Positions 10,030 to 18,497 of a stretch of 64,000 nucleotides of DNA are shown here, piece by piece (positions within the stretch are counted from its first letter, which is position 1; each line of letters opens with the position of its first letter). The notes below the pieces were generated by a model, which ran no database searches, was not told the origin of the DNA, and saw only the letters and a list, made by a program, of their open reading frames with translations. Made by a program: the position numbers and the translations under genes. Source of the DNA: Stentor roeselii (Eukaryota > Ciliophora > Heterotrichea > Heterotrichida > Stentoridae); NCBI GenBank assembly GCA_006503475.1, contig RSEH01000017.1:124001-188000 (forward strand). The letters are read 5' to 3'.

Positions 10030-11424
10030 ATGAATTTAAAAGTGAAACGAGACCTTAGTGAAGAAATTCGGCCACAGGTCTGTAGGACTCCTTCTTCGAA
10101 TATAATTGACTTGATCAGAAGACTGAATGAGACTACTAAACATGGATCTAGCAATGGATCGGATGAGTCTAACAAAGGAAGGGCTAATAGCTTGAAGAGA
10201 ATGGAAGAGAGTAAAAATAGGATTGTTACGTCTAAACCGCCTATTGGAAGGAAACCCTCTTTGGGGTTAAATGCTACTGATGAACTTAGAAACAAATTAC
10301 CTCCTAAGGTACCGATGACTACCAAGACAGCATCCGCCTCCTCATTAAAGGCGATGCTAGGAAAAGACGACATAATCGGGACAGGCAACATAGAAAACTA
10401 CATCCTTGGCAGTCAAATCGGCCAAGGTGCCTACGCGATAGTCCGAAGCGCAATCCAAAAAGGTTCAAACCGAAAAGTGGCAATGAAGACCTACGAAAAG
10501 TCAAAACTTCTCGACCCTCACCGAAAACGATGCGTAAAGCGAGAAATTGACGTACTCGAGATCCTGGACCACCCAACAATCGTAAAGCTCTTCGAAGTGA
10601 TCGACGCAGGAAAACAACTTCATCTTTCCATGGAGTACATCGGAGGGTGTTCCTTGCACAGTTACTTGAAGCGAAGACCAAATCGAAAACTAGAAGAAAG
10701 TGAAGTTCGACGTATTTTTAAGCAAATCTTGCAAGGTATTGATTATTCCCATAAGAAAAACGTGACTCATAGAGATATTAAACTTGAAAATATTCTTCTT
10801 GATGAGTCAAACAACGTGAAAATCATTGATTTTGGCTTCGCGACTTGTTTTTCACATGAGAAGAAAGTAAAGCTTTTCTGTGGTACTCCAAGTTACATGG
10901 CGCCGGAGATTGTGAATAGAATTGAATACTCTGGCCCCCCTGCAGATGTCTGGGCTTTAGGAGTGCTTTTGTATGTCATGCTTTGTGGAACTTACCCTTT
11001 CAGGGCCCAGGTTGATAAAGAACTTTACAAGAAAATACAGTTCGGGCAATTCACTGTTCCTTCAAGTATCTCTCAAGGTGCAAGAAGTCTTATTTCTAGG
11101 ATTTTAAGGCTTAACCCTGATAAAAGACCAAGTGTTGCTGATATCTTGAAAGATGCTTGGGTACTTTCTAATGAAAATAATTTGTCTTGTGAACCTGTTG
11201 TGGAAAAATTACCGAAAAGCTCTAGCACTGGTGACCCTTTTGATGCGGAAATTATTTTTAGTCTTAAGAAGTTTGGGTATACTGAAGAGGAACTTAAAAT
11301 TGACCTGCAAAATGAAAGGAGTAGGGCAAGTTTACTTTATAGACATCTTAAGAGAAGTAAGGCTGAGTCGTCTACTGGAGGATCTATTACGAATAATAAC
11401 AATATGAGTGCTGGGTTTGGATAA
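10030..11424 (+). CDS. CAMK-like Ser/Thr protein kinase of the AMPK-related type
   Basis: 464 residues with a full kinase domain at about 122-382. Visible motifs are the glycine loop IGQGAYAIV, the ATP-binding Lys in VAMK near 153, the catalytic loop HRDIKLEN near 247-254, DFG near 268-270, CGTPSYMAPE in the activation loop, and DVWALGVLLY in helix F. All key residues are present, so it should be active. The GTPSYMAPE loop and the C-terminal segment IIFSLKKFGYTEEELKIDL (a UBA-like region as in SNF1/MARK kinases) place it among the AMPK-related CAMK family. The 115-residue N-terminal tail is Ser/Lys-rich and probably regulatory. Upstream kinases of this family phosphorylate the activation-loop Thr. 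Confidence 0.9.
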   Translation: MNLKVKRDLSEEIRPQVCRTPSSNIIDLIRRLNETTKHGSSNGSDESNKGRANSLKRMEESKNRIVTSKPPIGRKPSLGLNATDELRNKLPPKVPMTTKTASASSLKAMLGKDDIIGTGNIENYILGSQIGQGAYAIVRSAIQKGSNRKVAMKTYEKSKLLDPHRKRCVKREIDVLEILDHPTIVKLFEVIDAGKQLHLSMEYIGGCSLHSYLKRRPNRKLEESEVRRIFKQILQGIDYSHKKNVTHRDIKLENILLDESNNVKIIDFGFATCFSHEKKVKLFCGTPSYMAPEIVNRIEYSGPPADVWALGVLLYVMLCGTYPFRAQVDKELYKKIQFGQFTVPSSISQGARSLISRILRLNPDKRPSVADILKDAWVLSNENNLSCEPVVEKLPKSSSTGDPFDAEIIFSLKKFGYTEEELKIDLQNERSRASLLYRHLKRSKAESSTGGSITNNNNMSAGFG

Positions 11425-11703
11425 TTCTGAATGGTACTAATAAATCAATTAATTTAGTTAAACCACACACCCTCCAAAATTTCTTCAATTTTCATTCCAA
11501 ATCTTTCAACCCAAAAACCATAATCTTCTAACCCTTCAAAAATTCCAAACTTAAATCCAATCCAATAATCCAAATTCTCAATTCTCCTCCTTTCCATAAT
11601 AAATCCCTATCATTAAAAGCAAACTCTAAATTCACTCCAATTAAAAGAAACCCTAAAACTCCTCTCAATCCGATTCCCATATAATCCATTCAAAATTCCA
11701 AAA

Positions 11704-12888
11704 ATGCATCAACCCTACCCAGAGCCGATATTAAACGAGCGTCACGAGACAAGAATCAATTTCTTAAAAAAAGACAAAGACCGTCTAATAAAGCGAATCG
11801 AAGACATCGAAGAACGACTTGTTTCCACTAAAAACACTTTACAAGTACTTCTTTCCTACCAAGAAAACTCTTTACCAGACCAAGCAAAAAGCGCTATTTT
11901 AGACTACCTTCTAGAAGAAAAGAGCATCGTGACAAAGCGTCTCGTTGAAGTCGAATCCGAGAACTCTGAGTCTTTACAAAAATCGCTCGAGCAACGAAGA
12001 CGTATCCAAGAAATCCGAGAACGAGAAGAAAACATCGAAGCTGAACTCGAAGCGAAATTCGAGGCAGTTTTAAAAGAATCCAAAGAAAAAGAAGACACAA
12101 TTCAAAGACTCAGTGTCAAGTCTGATAAAGTCAACAAAGAATTTAAAGAACTTGCGAAAAATCGACTTAATTCTTCAATTAACCCGAAAAATGTCCCGGA
12201 TCTTCTGGAAAAGAAAGAAAATTCAATAAAAAGAGTCATGTTTAAAGTACATGAATACGCCAGGTACTTGGAAAATGAAAATAAAGAACTAGAAAGAAAT
12301 ATTGAAATTAATTATAAAGAACTATCAAAACTCAACAATAACACGAAATATCCTTTCAAAATCGTAAGGTCCCTCGAAGAATTCATCAGACCTCCTGTTA
12401 AAAACCTCGTCCAAGCCGACATCCGTGCAAAAGTCGAAGTCCCGCCTTCCACCCTGCCGACTCCACCACGAAAGTCTTCAAAATCAGGAAAAATCCACAA
12501 AATTGAAATGAAACTAGAAGAAAAATTCATAAAAATCGAAAGTCTCTGTAATGAGCTGAAAACAGCAGAAATCATTAACAACACCTTAAAAGAAGATAAG
12601 AACTTTTTGATATCTTCAATCAACCAGAGCCATCTTCGCAAGTCAGTCAAGCCTCAGACAGTGAAAACGAATTTTATCGACTCTTATTGTCGTTTACATA
12701 AAAGAGTTGTATCAAACCCGTTGGACTACTGCTCGAAGGAAGTGATCACTTTGCCTAATGTGAAAATTGGAAGTAAAAACGACCTGGACTTGAATCTTTC
12801 TAAAGATTTAGACGACTTTTCTAGTGTTGAGGACAATTTTTATGAAGCACCTGGAGACAGTATAATTGATGAGATTTTAGATATTTAA
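11704..12888 (+). CDS. long coiled-coil protein
   Basis: A 394-residue, highly charged protein with long heptad-like helices from about residue 10 to 170 and 185 to 220, a Pro-rich break near 245-260, and another helix near 265-305. The rest is polar with an acidic C-terminus. This is the pattern of a cytoskeletal or basal-body rod protein, but no named family can be given. It is the first of three same-strand genes separated by only 13 and 15 bp. The ~280 bp upstream are strikingly C-rich and G-poor on the coding strand. Confidence 0.65.
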   Translation: MHQPYPEPILNERHETRINFLKKDKDRLIKRIEDIEERLVSTKNTLQVLLSYQENSLPDQAKSAILDYLLEEKSIVTKRLVEVESENSESLQKSLEQRRRIQEIREREENIEAELEAKFEAVLKESKEKEDTIQRLSVKSDKVNKEFKELAKNRLNSSINPKNVPDLLEKKENSIKRVMFKVHEYARYLENENKELERNIEINYKELSKLNNNTKYPFKIVRSLEEFIRPPVKNLVQADIRAKVEVPPSTLPTPPRKSSKSGKIHKIEMKLEEKFIKIESLCNELKTAEIINNTLKEDKNFLISSINQSHLRKSVKPQTVKTNFIDSYCRLHKRVVSNPLDYCSKEVITLPNVKIGSKNDLDLNLSKDLDDFSSVEDNFYEAPGDSIIDEILDI

Positions 12889-12901
12889 AAATCTGATAAT
12901 C

Positions 12902-13327
12902 ATGGAAAATCGACTCTCGTGTCCAAATCTCAGCACTTCGAGGAACTTGGTTGATATCGGCGACTTGCTGAATGATAAGGAAGGGGATGATATGAAAGAA
13001 TATGGGCATCAGTATGTTGCTTTCAGGGATAAAGTCTTCGAGTCAAGTGACAGCTCTGAGTCTATTTATGACCTCATTCAAGAGTATGTAAAAAATCATC
13101 CTTATACTACTAGAAGAAAGGACAAAAAGAAGTCGAAACTTCAGTATTTGTTTGAAGAAAATCATTATCAACACCAGAGGACTATACATGGACCTGAACA
13201 CCCTTTTAGCATTAGAGATACTAAACAACCTTGGAATATGAACCCTGGAAGACTTTTCATCCCGAAACATGTTGGAGATCGACTCAGAGAAATCAAACTT
13301 GCCAATCCAAACATTCAAAATAATTGA
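12902..13327 (+). CDS. unknown 141-residue polar protein
   Basis: Starts 13 bp after the stop of the coiled-coil gene upstream and ends 15 bp before the next start. The protein is hydrophilic, rich in Lys, Asp, His and Tyr, with no signal peptide, membrane segment or recognised motif. The third quarter contains the basic run RRKDKKKSK. It could be a small partner of its neighbour, but this rests only on spacing. Confidence 0.55.
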   Translation: MENRLSCPNLSTSRNLVDIGDLLNDKEGDDMKEYGHQYVAFRDKVFESSDSSESIYDLIQEYVKNHPYTTRRKDKKKSKLQYLFEENHYQHQRTIHGPEHPFSIRDTKQPWNMNPGRLFIPKHVGDRLREIKLANPNIQNN

Positions 13328-13342
13328 AAAATTTAGTTATTA

Positions 13343-13855
13343 ATGAAAATTTTTCAGTTTTTCTTGATTTTTACTTTTTCTTTGGAATTTCAGGATTTTT
13401 TTTCAAATTCAGTTTTTTTACTTGATAGTTTAAATGAAAAAACTTTTTCAATTGACTTGGGAGATTCACTTGTTTACTTTAAGATCGGAGGAGTACTCAA
13501 GAGAAAATGTGGAAAAGACTCAGGCTCTGTCATCCGATTTCAAAAAGATTCAGGGAAATGCGAAGTTCTTGGAAAAGATGAGTCCAGTTACTATTCAAGC
13601 ATCATATCTTTAGGGAATCCTGGAATTGAAATTCAGTATCTTGATGGAAACTCTTGCTTTGAGACTTGGGAAGGGAAAATAGAAAAAGTTAGGTATTCGA
13701 GTGTATTTCTTATTTGGTGCAGTCAGGAAGAACATGACTTTCAACCTGTGAGAACTTCAGAGAAGTGCAAAGTTGTTTTTAAGAAATTTTCTAAAGCGGG
13801 ATGTCGATCTCAGATGGTTCAAAGTTTACTTGGAAAAGTGTTTATTTACTTGTGA
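13343..13855 (+). CDS. secreted protein with an MRH-like lectin fold
   Basis: 170 residues with a hydrophobic N-terminal signal peptide (about 1-17). The body holds six or more Cys residues in an order resembling the mannose-6-phosphate receptor homology domain: a C-containing strand, then YLDGNSC, then KVRYSSVFLIWC, then SEKC...C. The Arg and Glu that bind mannose in this family have plausible counterparts (R in KVRYSS, E in SEKC), but the usual Tyr two residues after the SEKC Cys is Val. A role in ER glycoprotein handling or lysosomal sorting would fit if the assignment holds. It ends with TGA, showing TGA is a stop here. Confidence 0.5.
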   Translation: MKIFQFFLIFTFSLEFQDFFSNSVFLLDSLNEKTFSIDLGDSLVYFKIGGVLKRKCGKDSGSVIRFQKDSGKCEVLGKDESSYYSSIISLGNPGIEIQYLDGNSCFETWEGKIEKVRYSSVFLIWCSQEEHDFQPVRTSEKCKVVFKKFSKAGCRSQMVQSLLGKVFIYL

Positions 13856-14079
13856 GGAGTAGGTAGTGTTTTTCTTTTGGCTTTTGGTTTCTTTTTGTGG
13901 ATTTTTATTGATTTAGTGTGCTGCTGGAGTGGGTCAGGAAAGGATGTTGCTGGAAGTGTTAAAGGGGTTGTGAGGTATTACAAAAATCTCAATCTCTCAT
14001 AATTCTATATGAAAAGGCTTAAACCAAATCATTTTCCATTCAATCATGCCCAAATAAATCTCATCCATCAATAAAATAA

Positions 14080-15981
14080 ATGACTTTCAACCCTCTAAAG
14101 ATCGATTGCCCGTCAGGGCAATCTCTTCATCTTTTCATAGAAAAAAGCTCAATACAAGCATCAGTCTTCGACCATTCATGCAGGGTGTTATTTTCAACTC
14201 AAGTATTAGGAATGTGCGAGACCGATTTAAGACATCTTCTCCTCATTCCCCCATCGACTATCTCCAAAAAGTTCCAGATAATCCCTTCAAATCAAAGAGT
14301 TATTTACATTAAAGGCCTATTAGGAGGAGGCTGCTGCAGTTCAGCCTGGCGAGACCTGGACCTGCCCCACCAGATGTTAATCAAATGCGAAGAAGACCAG
14401 TTCGGCCATTCGAAATGCTACGCGAAGCTCGGGTATCTTTATCTCAATCTGGGCGAGTTTAAAAAAGCAGAGCGTTGGTTTAACGAATGCTTGAAATCCC
14501 AGCAAAAAACTTTAAACCCCCTTCATTCTGACCTGTCCTTTACATATGGCAGTTTAGGAGAAATTCATAGAATTATGAGAGACTTTGGGAAAGCTGAGAA
14601 ATTTTTAATCAAGTCTTTAGGAATTCAAGAAAATTTTGACCCTTTACATCCGAGTCTTGCTGAAACTTGCAATAGTTTAGGATTTCTTTATAATGATTTG
14701 GCGCAATTTGAAAGGGCTGAAAAGTGGTATTTGAAGTGTTTGGAAATACAGGAAAAATGTTTGGAACCTCATCATCCTGACCTGGCGACAACCTTGAATA
14801 ATTTAGGAAGTTTGTATGAAGAAATGGGGATTTATGAAAAAGCTGAAAAATTTTACTTGAGATGTTTGGGGATTCAGAAAAAATCTTTGAATCCTTTTCA
14901 CCCTGACCTTTCAGTAACTTATAATAACCTTGGCAGTCTATATAATGACTTGGGGCTCTATGATAAGAGTGAAGAGTTTTTTATTAAATGTTTGCAGATA
15001 CAGCAAAAAAGTTTAGATCCAATGCACCCTGACCTTGCCACCACTTATGATAATTTAGGAAGTCTTTATAACTATCTCGGACAATATCAGAATGCTGAAG
15101 ATTGGTACTTAAAATGCTTGGAAATAAGAACTAAAACTCTTAACCCGCTTCATCCGAGTCTTTCAGTCACTTTTAATAACCTTGGAAGTCTCTATAATGA
15201 CTTAAACCAACACCAGAAATCTGAAGAATTTTACAAAAAATGCTTAGAAATTCAAGAAAAGATCTTGGAACCGAATAATCCAAGCCTTACATTGACATAT
15301 GGAAATCTAGGGATTCTTTATAATAACCTTGGAGATTTTGAAAAAGCTGAATATCTGTTAAGCAAATGTTTGAATATCCAGATAAATTCTCTTGACAAAG
15401 ACCATCCTGTCCTTGCGACGACTTATAATAACATTGGAAGTCTCAATATTTACCTTGGAAAATTTGAGAGGGCTGAGGAATGCTTCTTTAAATCACTAGA
15501 AATACAGCAAAAAAGTCTTGATCCCCTAAGTTCTAGTCTTGCTGTTACTTTTGATAACCTTGGAAGCCTTTATAACTACCTTGTACGACTTGATGAAGCT
15601 GAAAAATGGTATGTTAAATCTCTAGAACTAAGGGAAAAAACTTTAGATCCTATGAACCCTAGTCTGGCAACAACATATAACAATTTAGCTAGTCTTTACG
15701 GTTATATGAATAAGTACGAGAAGGCCAAAGAGCTCTATCAAAAATGTTTAATCATTCAGCAAAAATGTTTAGAGAAGTCAAATCCTAGTTTAGCTGTTAC
15801 TTACAATACCCTTGGAGCAGTTTGCATGAAACTTGGAAATTTACAAGAGGCAGAAGACTATCTTCAAAAAGGTCTATCAATCTTTTCATCATCATTTTCA
15901 AGTGAACACCCAGAAGTTCTTCGATCAAAAGACTACCTAACAGAAATCACTCAACTAAAAATCACTCCAAATCCAATCTAA
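14080..15981 (+). CDS. 12-repeat TPR protein, kinesin-light-chain type
   Basis: 633 residues. From about 112 to 615 there are twelve 42-residue tetratricopeptide repeats of the kinesin light chain/TPR_12 kind, each with a core like YNNLGSLY, then KAE.WY.KCLEI, then DP.HP.L. The repeats are so alike that recent internal duplication or strong constraint is likely. The N-terminal 110 residues, beginning MTFNPLKIDCPSG, form a separate Cys-containing region I do not recognise. TPR arrays of this type bind peptides from cargo or signalling proteins; no catalytic domain is attached here. No intron was needed to keep the repeats in frame. Confidence 0.85.
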   Translation: MTFNPLKIDCPSGQSLHLFIEKSSIQASVFDHSCRVLFSTQVLGMCETDLRHLLLIPPSTISKKFQIIPSNQRVIYIKGLLGGGCCSSAWRDLDLPHQMLIKCEEDQFGHSKCYAKLGYLYLNLGEFKKAERWFNECLKSQQKTLNPLHSDLSFTYGSLGEIHRIMRDFGKAEKFLIKSLGIQENFDPLHPSLAETCNSLGFLYNDLAQFERAEKWYLKCLEIQEKCLEPHHPDLATTLNNLGSLYEEMGIYEKAEKFYLRCLGIQKKSLNPFHPDLSVTYNNLGSLYNDLGLYDKSEEFFIKCLQIQQKSLDPMHPDLATTYDNLGSLYNYLGQYQNAEDWYLKCLEIRTKTLNPLHPSLSVTFNNLGSLYNDLNQHQKSEEFYKKCLEIQEKILEPNNPSLTLTYGNLGILYNNLGDFEKAEYLLSKCLNIQINSLDKDHPVLATTYNNIGSLNIYLGKFERAEECFFKSLEIQQKSLDPLSSSLAVTFDNLGSLYNYLVRLDEAEKWYVKSLELREKTLDPMNPSLATTYNNLASLYGYMNKYEKAKELYQKCLIIQQKCLEKSNPSLAVTYNTLGAVCMKLGNLQEAEDYLQKGLSIFSSSFSSEHPEVLRSKDYLTEITQLKITPNPI

Positions 15982-16031
15982 AAAAAATCCAAATAATTCC
16001 TCTAAAAACGAAAAAAATCTATTTATATAAT

Positions 16032-16997
16032 ATGATTAGAACAGCAGGCATTTTTATAGGGATAACTTGCTTATCCGTTTCTTTTTGTCAATCACTCTAC
16101 CTGATAATTCAGCATCTCCGTCACTTTTCCAAGCCAGACTACCAGCTTTACATTTGCAGAATAATCTTAATGGTTCCCATCTACTGTTGCACATCTTATC
16201 TGAGCATCCTCAACCCAGACATTGAAGAATTCCTGAACATGTTTCGCGACTGTTATGAAGCCTTCGTGATTTATTCATTTACCATGCTTTTAATAAACTA
16301 CGTGGGAGGCGAGAGGCGACTTTCAATGAACCTGGAGCTGAAAGATCGAATTTCACATCCATTTCCATTAAACTACCTTTTCTTAAGTTTCCACCCCGGG
16401 CCTTATTTTTTGCGTCTTGTGAAAATCGGGGTGCTTCAATTCGTGATTTTACGTCCTTTTCTCTCGTTCCTTTCAATTTTACTACAAGGAAACCGCCTTT
16501 ACCATGAAGGAAATTATTCATTTGAAGATGGGTATCTTTACATTTTGATATTAAACAACATCAGCTTTACTTTTGCTTTATATGGACTGGGAATGTTTTT
16601 AATTGCAACTGAAGAACTTTTAGAACCTTTTCGACCTGTTCCGAAGTTTCTCTGCATCAAAGGAGTTATTTTTTTTTGTTATTGGCAGGGCTTCGCTATT
16701 GGAATTCTTGAAGTCCTCGGAATGGTTCACAAGGAGGACGGGTTGAAAACTCGAGAAGTTGCATCAATGTACCAAAATCTTCTTGTTTGTCTTGAAATGC
16801 TTTTCGCTTCTTTTGCACATTCTTTGGCTTTTGGGTATTCAGAATTTGATGACGGGGTTGAAGATGTGATGAAGCCGATGAATATGAATTATGCGAATAA
16901 TATCAAAAGTATTTTAAGTGCTAAGGATGTGATTAAAGAAGTGAAGGACTCGATATCTCCGAAAGAGTACGACTTTGAACTGAAGAATGATAATTGA
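16032..16997 (+). CDS. TMEM184 / organic solute transporter alpha family membrane protein
   Basis: 321 residues with about seven membrane segments. The family signature is clear around residues 43-95: RIILMVPIYCCTSYLS, then FRDCYEAFVIYSF followed by LLINYVGGE. Later PGPYFL and FLCIKGVIFFCYWQ also match the family. Eukaryotic members include OST-alpha (bile acid and steroid export) and TMEM184 proteins of less certain role. Length is normal for a core family member without long tails. The cargo in this organism is unknown. Confidence 0.85.
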   Translation: MIRTAGIFIGITCLSVSFCQSLYLIIQHLRHFSKPDYQLYICRIILMVPIYCCTSYLSILNPDIEEFLNMFRDCYEAFVIYSFTMLLINYVGGERRLSMNLELKDRISHPFPLNYLFLSFHPGPYFLRLVKIGVLQFVILRPFLSFLSILLQGNRLYHEGNYSFEDGYLYILILNNISFTFALYGLGMFLIATEELLEPFRPVPKFLCIKGVIFFCYWQGFAIGILEVLGMVHKEDGLKTREVASMYQNLLVCLEMLFASFAHSLAFGYSEFDDGVEDVMKPMNMNYANNIKSILSAKDVIKEVKDSISPKEYDFELKNDN

Positions 16998-17171
16998 ATG
17001 TAATTAAATGCATTAGATAGAAAAAATAAGATTAATGATTTTTTTATGTAATGAATTTTTCTTCTGTAATATTTTAAGATTTCTAATTTACTTGATTGAA
17101 AAACGAAACGCTGAAATAAAAAATTCTTTCACTGTGGCAAAATATTGAAAACGATTAGAATTCGTTCAAAG

Positions 17172-17822
17172 TTAAAATATTAATGAATTCTTTTTCCTCA
17201 TTCTAAAAATAATCTCTCTTAAGGCAAACTTCCAGCTGAGGCCTTCACAAAGTCCGGATCTTTCCCGCTCACAGACAGCTCTAAGCACTATAAAAACCAG
17301 GAAACCCTGAAAACTCTCCAAAACAATTAAAGGAAAAGTCCAGGTTAAATAAGATCCGAACTCTGGAATTTTTTGATTTTTATTCAAACCTTCATCATCT
17401 TCCACAAGCATTGAGTGATAAAAGGCTGCAGTTGAAACTCTTGCGAGCCAAGAAGTTGCCAACAATGTAAAAAATCCAAGACTTGCCTTGAGATCCAATC
17501 TTGTCGTTTCCTTGAACCAACTCACTTCCAAGAGAATAAAGAAAAGAAACATAGAGAGCTCCAGTTTCCACAATGAAAGAATCATATAAACAATGAGGAT
17601 ACCTTTAAATGCACTTAGCACTTGTATCAGTGATACTAACGTCAAAGTCTCAAGTTTTGACAGGTCTTTCAAACTTTTTCCATTAAGAAACTGGAAAAGT
17701 CTCCTGGGCGAAAGACTGGGTTTCATGTCAAGTTCAGGGAAATCATTCTTGGGAAAGAATGCTCCATAATCTTTTTCAACTTCCATGTAAAAATAATAAG
17801 TTCCGCGCATTTGAAAGAACAA
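17172..17822 (-). CDS. unknown multi-pass membrane protein
   Basis: 216 residues with about four hydrophobic segments (near 60-85, 88-103, 115-135 and 160-185). Between the third and fourth segments is an acidic loop with EDDEGLNKNQK, and the C-terminus is basic, so a cytosolic tail is likely. No family is recognised. The start gives a 194-bp gap to the divergent coiled-coil gene at 18017. A second Met at residue 5 is an equally possible start. Confidence 0.55.
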   Translation of the reverse strand: MFFQMRGTYYFYMEVEKDYGAFFPKNDFPELDMKPSLSPRRLFQFLNGKSLKDLSKLETLTLVSLIQVLSAFKGILIVYMILSLWKLELSMFLFFILLEVSWFKETTRLDLKASLGFFTLLATSWLARVSTAAFYHSMLVEDDEGLNKNQKIPEFGSYLTWTFPLIVLESFQGFLVFIVLRAVCERERSGLCEGLSWKFALREIIFRMRKKNSLIF

Positions 17823-18016
17823 GTTTTTAGAAATATGATGAAATATCAGAAAGAATGAAATTTCGAATATAAATTGTAGAAGGTTGAAAATTTATCTTTT
17901 TCTTGTATTTGAGAGTTTTTTGAAATGCAAAAACCTGAAAAATAGTGAAAAATTTAAATTTTTGAAGAGAATAATTAGTGAAATAATAGTTTATTAAAAT
18001 CACTGAAAAGTCAATA

Positions 18017-18484
18017 ATGAAATCTCGAGGATATGTCACATTAGAAGAATATGAACAAGTTCTAGGAGAGCTTCGGAGACTCCAGGATGAGAATAACGAG
18101 TTAAAACATATGATGTTACAGCAAGAGTCGCTTATTTCTGAGCTTCGAGGTAGTGCATCCCATCTTCAGACAAGGCAAAGTTCAAGTGGCTGGTTCAGGC
18201 CTCCCATTTCCCCCCCTTGTTCAACATACGGTAAAAGTCGTTCCGGTTCCGCTCAAAGCCGTAGAAGTTTCCATTCAATCCGAATGTCAACCAACCTCAA
18301 CTCTCTCGAAGCAATCGAAGAAGAAATCCTAAAAGCAGAAGACCTTCGTGAAAAAAGCTACGAAGACCTAATGACCAGTCATTTTTCCCCATCTAAAGCC
18401 GCAAGACTAAAAAGCATCGTTGAAAGATGGGACCTAGAAATAGAATCCCTTCGAAAAAAGCGAGAAGAGATGCTAAGATATTAA
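18017..18484 (+). CDS. small coiled-coil protein
   Basis: 155 residues. A heptad-patterned helix at about 8-45 is followed by a Ser/Pro/Arg-rich linker (50-90) and a second charged helix (95-155). Function is unknown; the pattern fits a small scaffold or centrosomal/basal-body protein. It ends 13 bp before the PP2A scaffold gene on the same strand, so the downstream 5' UTR must be tiny or overlap this transcript. Confidence 0.65.
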   Translation: MKSRGYVTLEEYEQVLGELRRLQDENNELKHMMLQQESLISELRGSASHLQTRQSSSGWFRPPISPPCSTYGKSRSGSAQSRRSFHSIRMSTNLNSLEAIEEEILKAEDLREKSYEDLMTSHFSPSKAARLKSIVERWDLEIESLRKKREEMLRY

Positions 18485-18497
18485 CTTAACCTGATAA

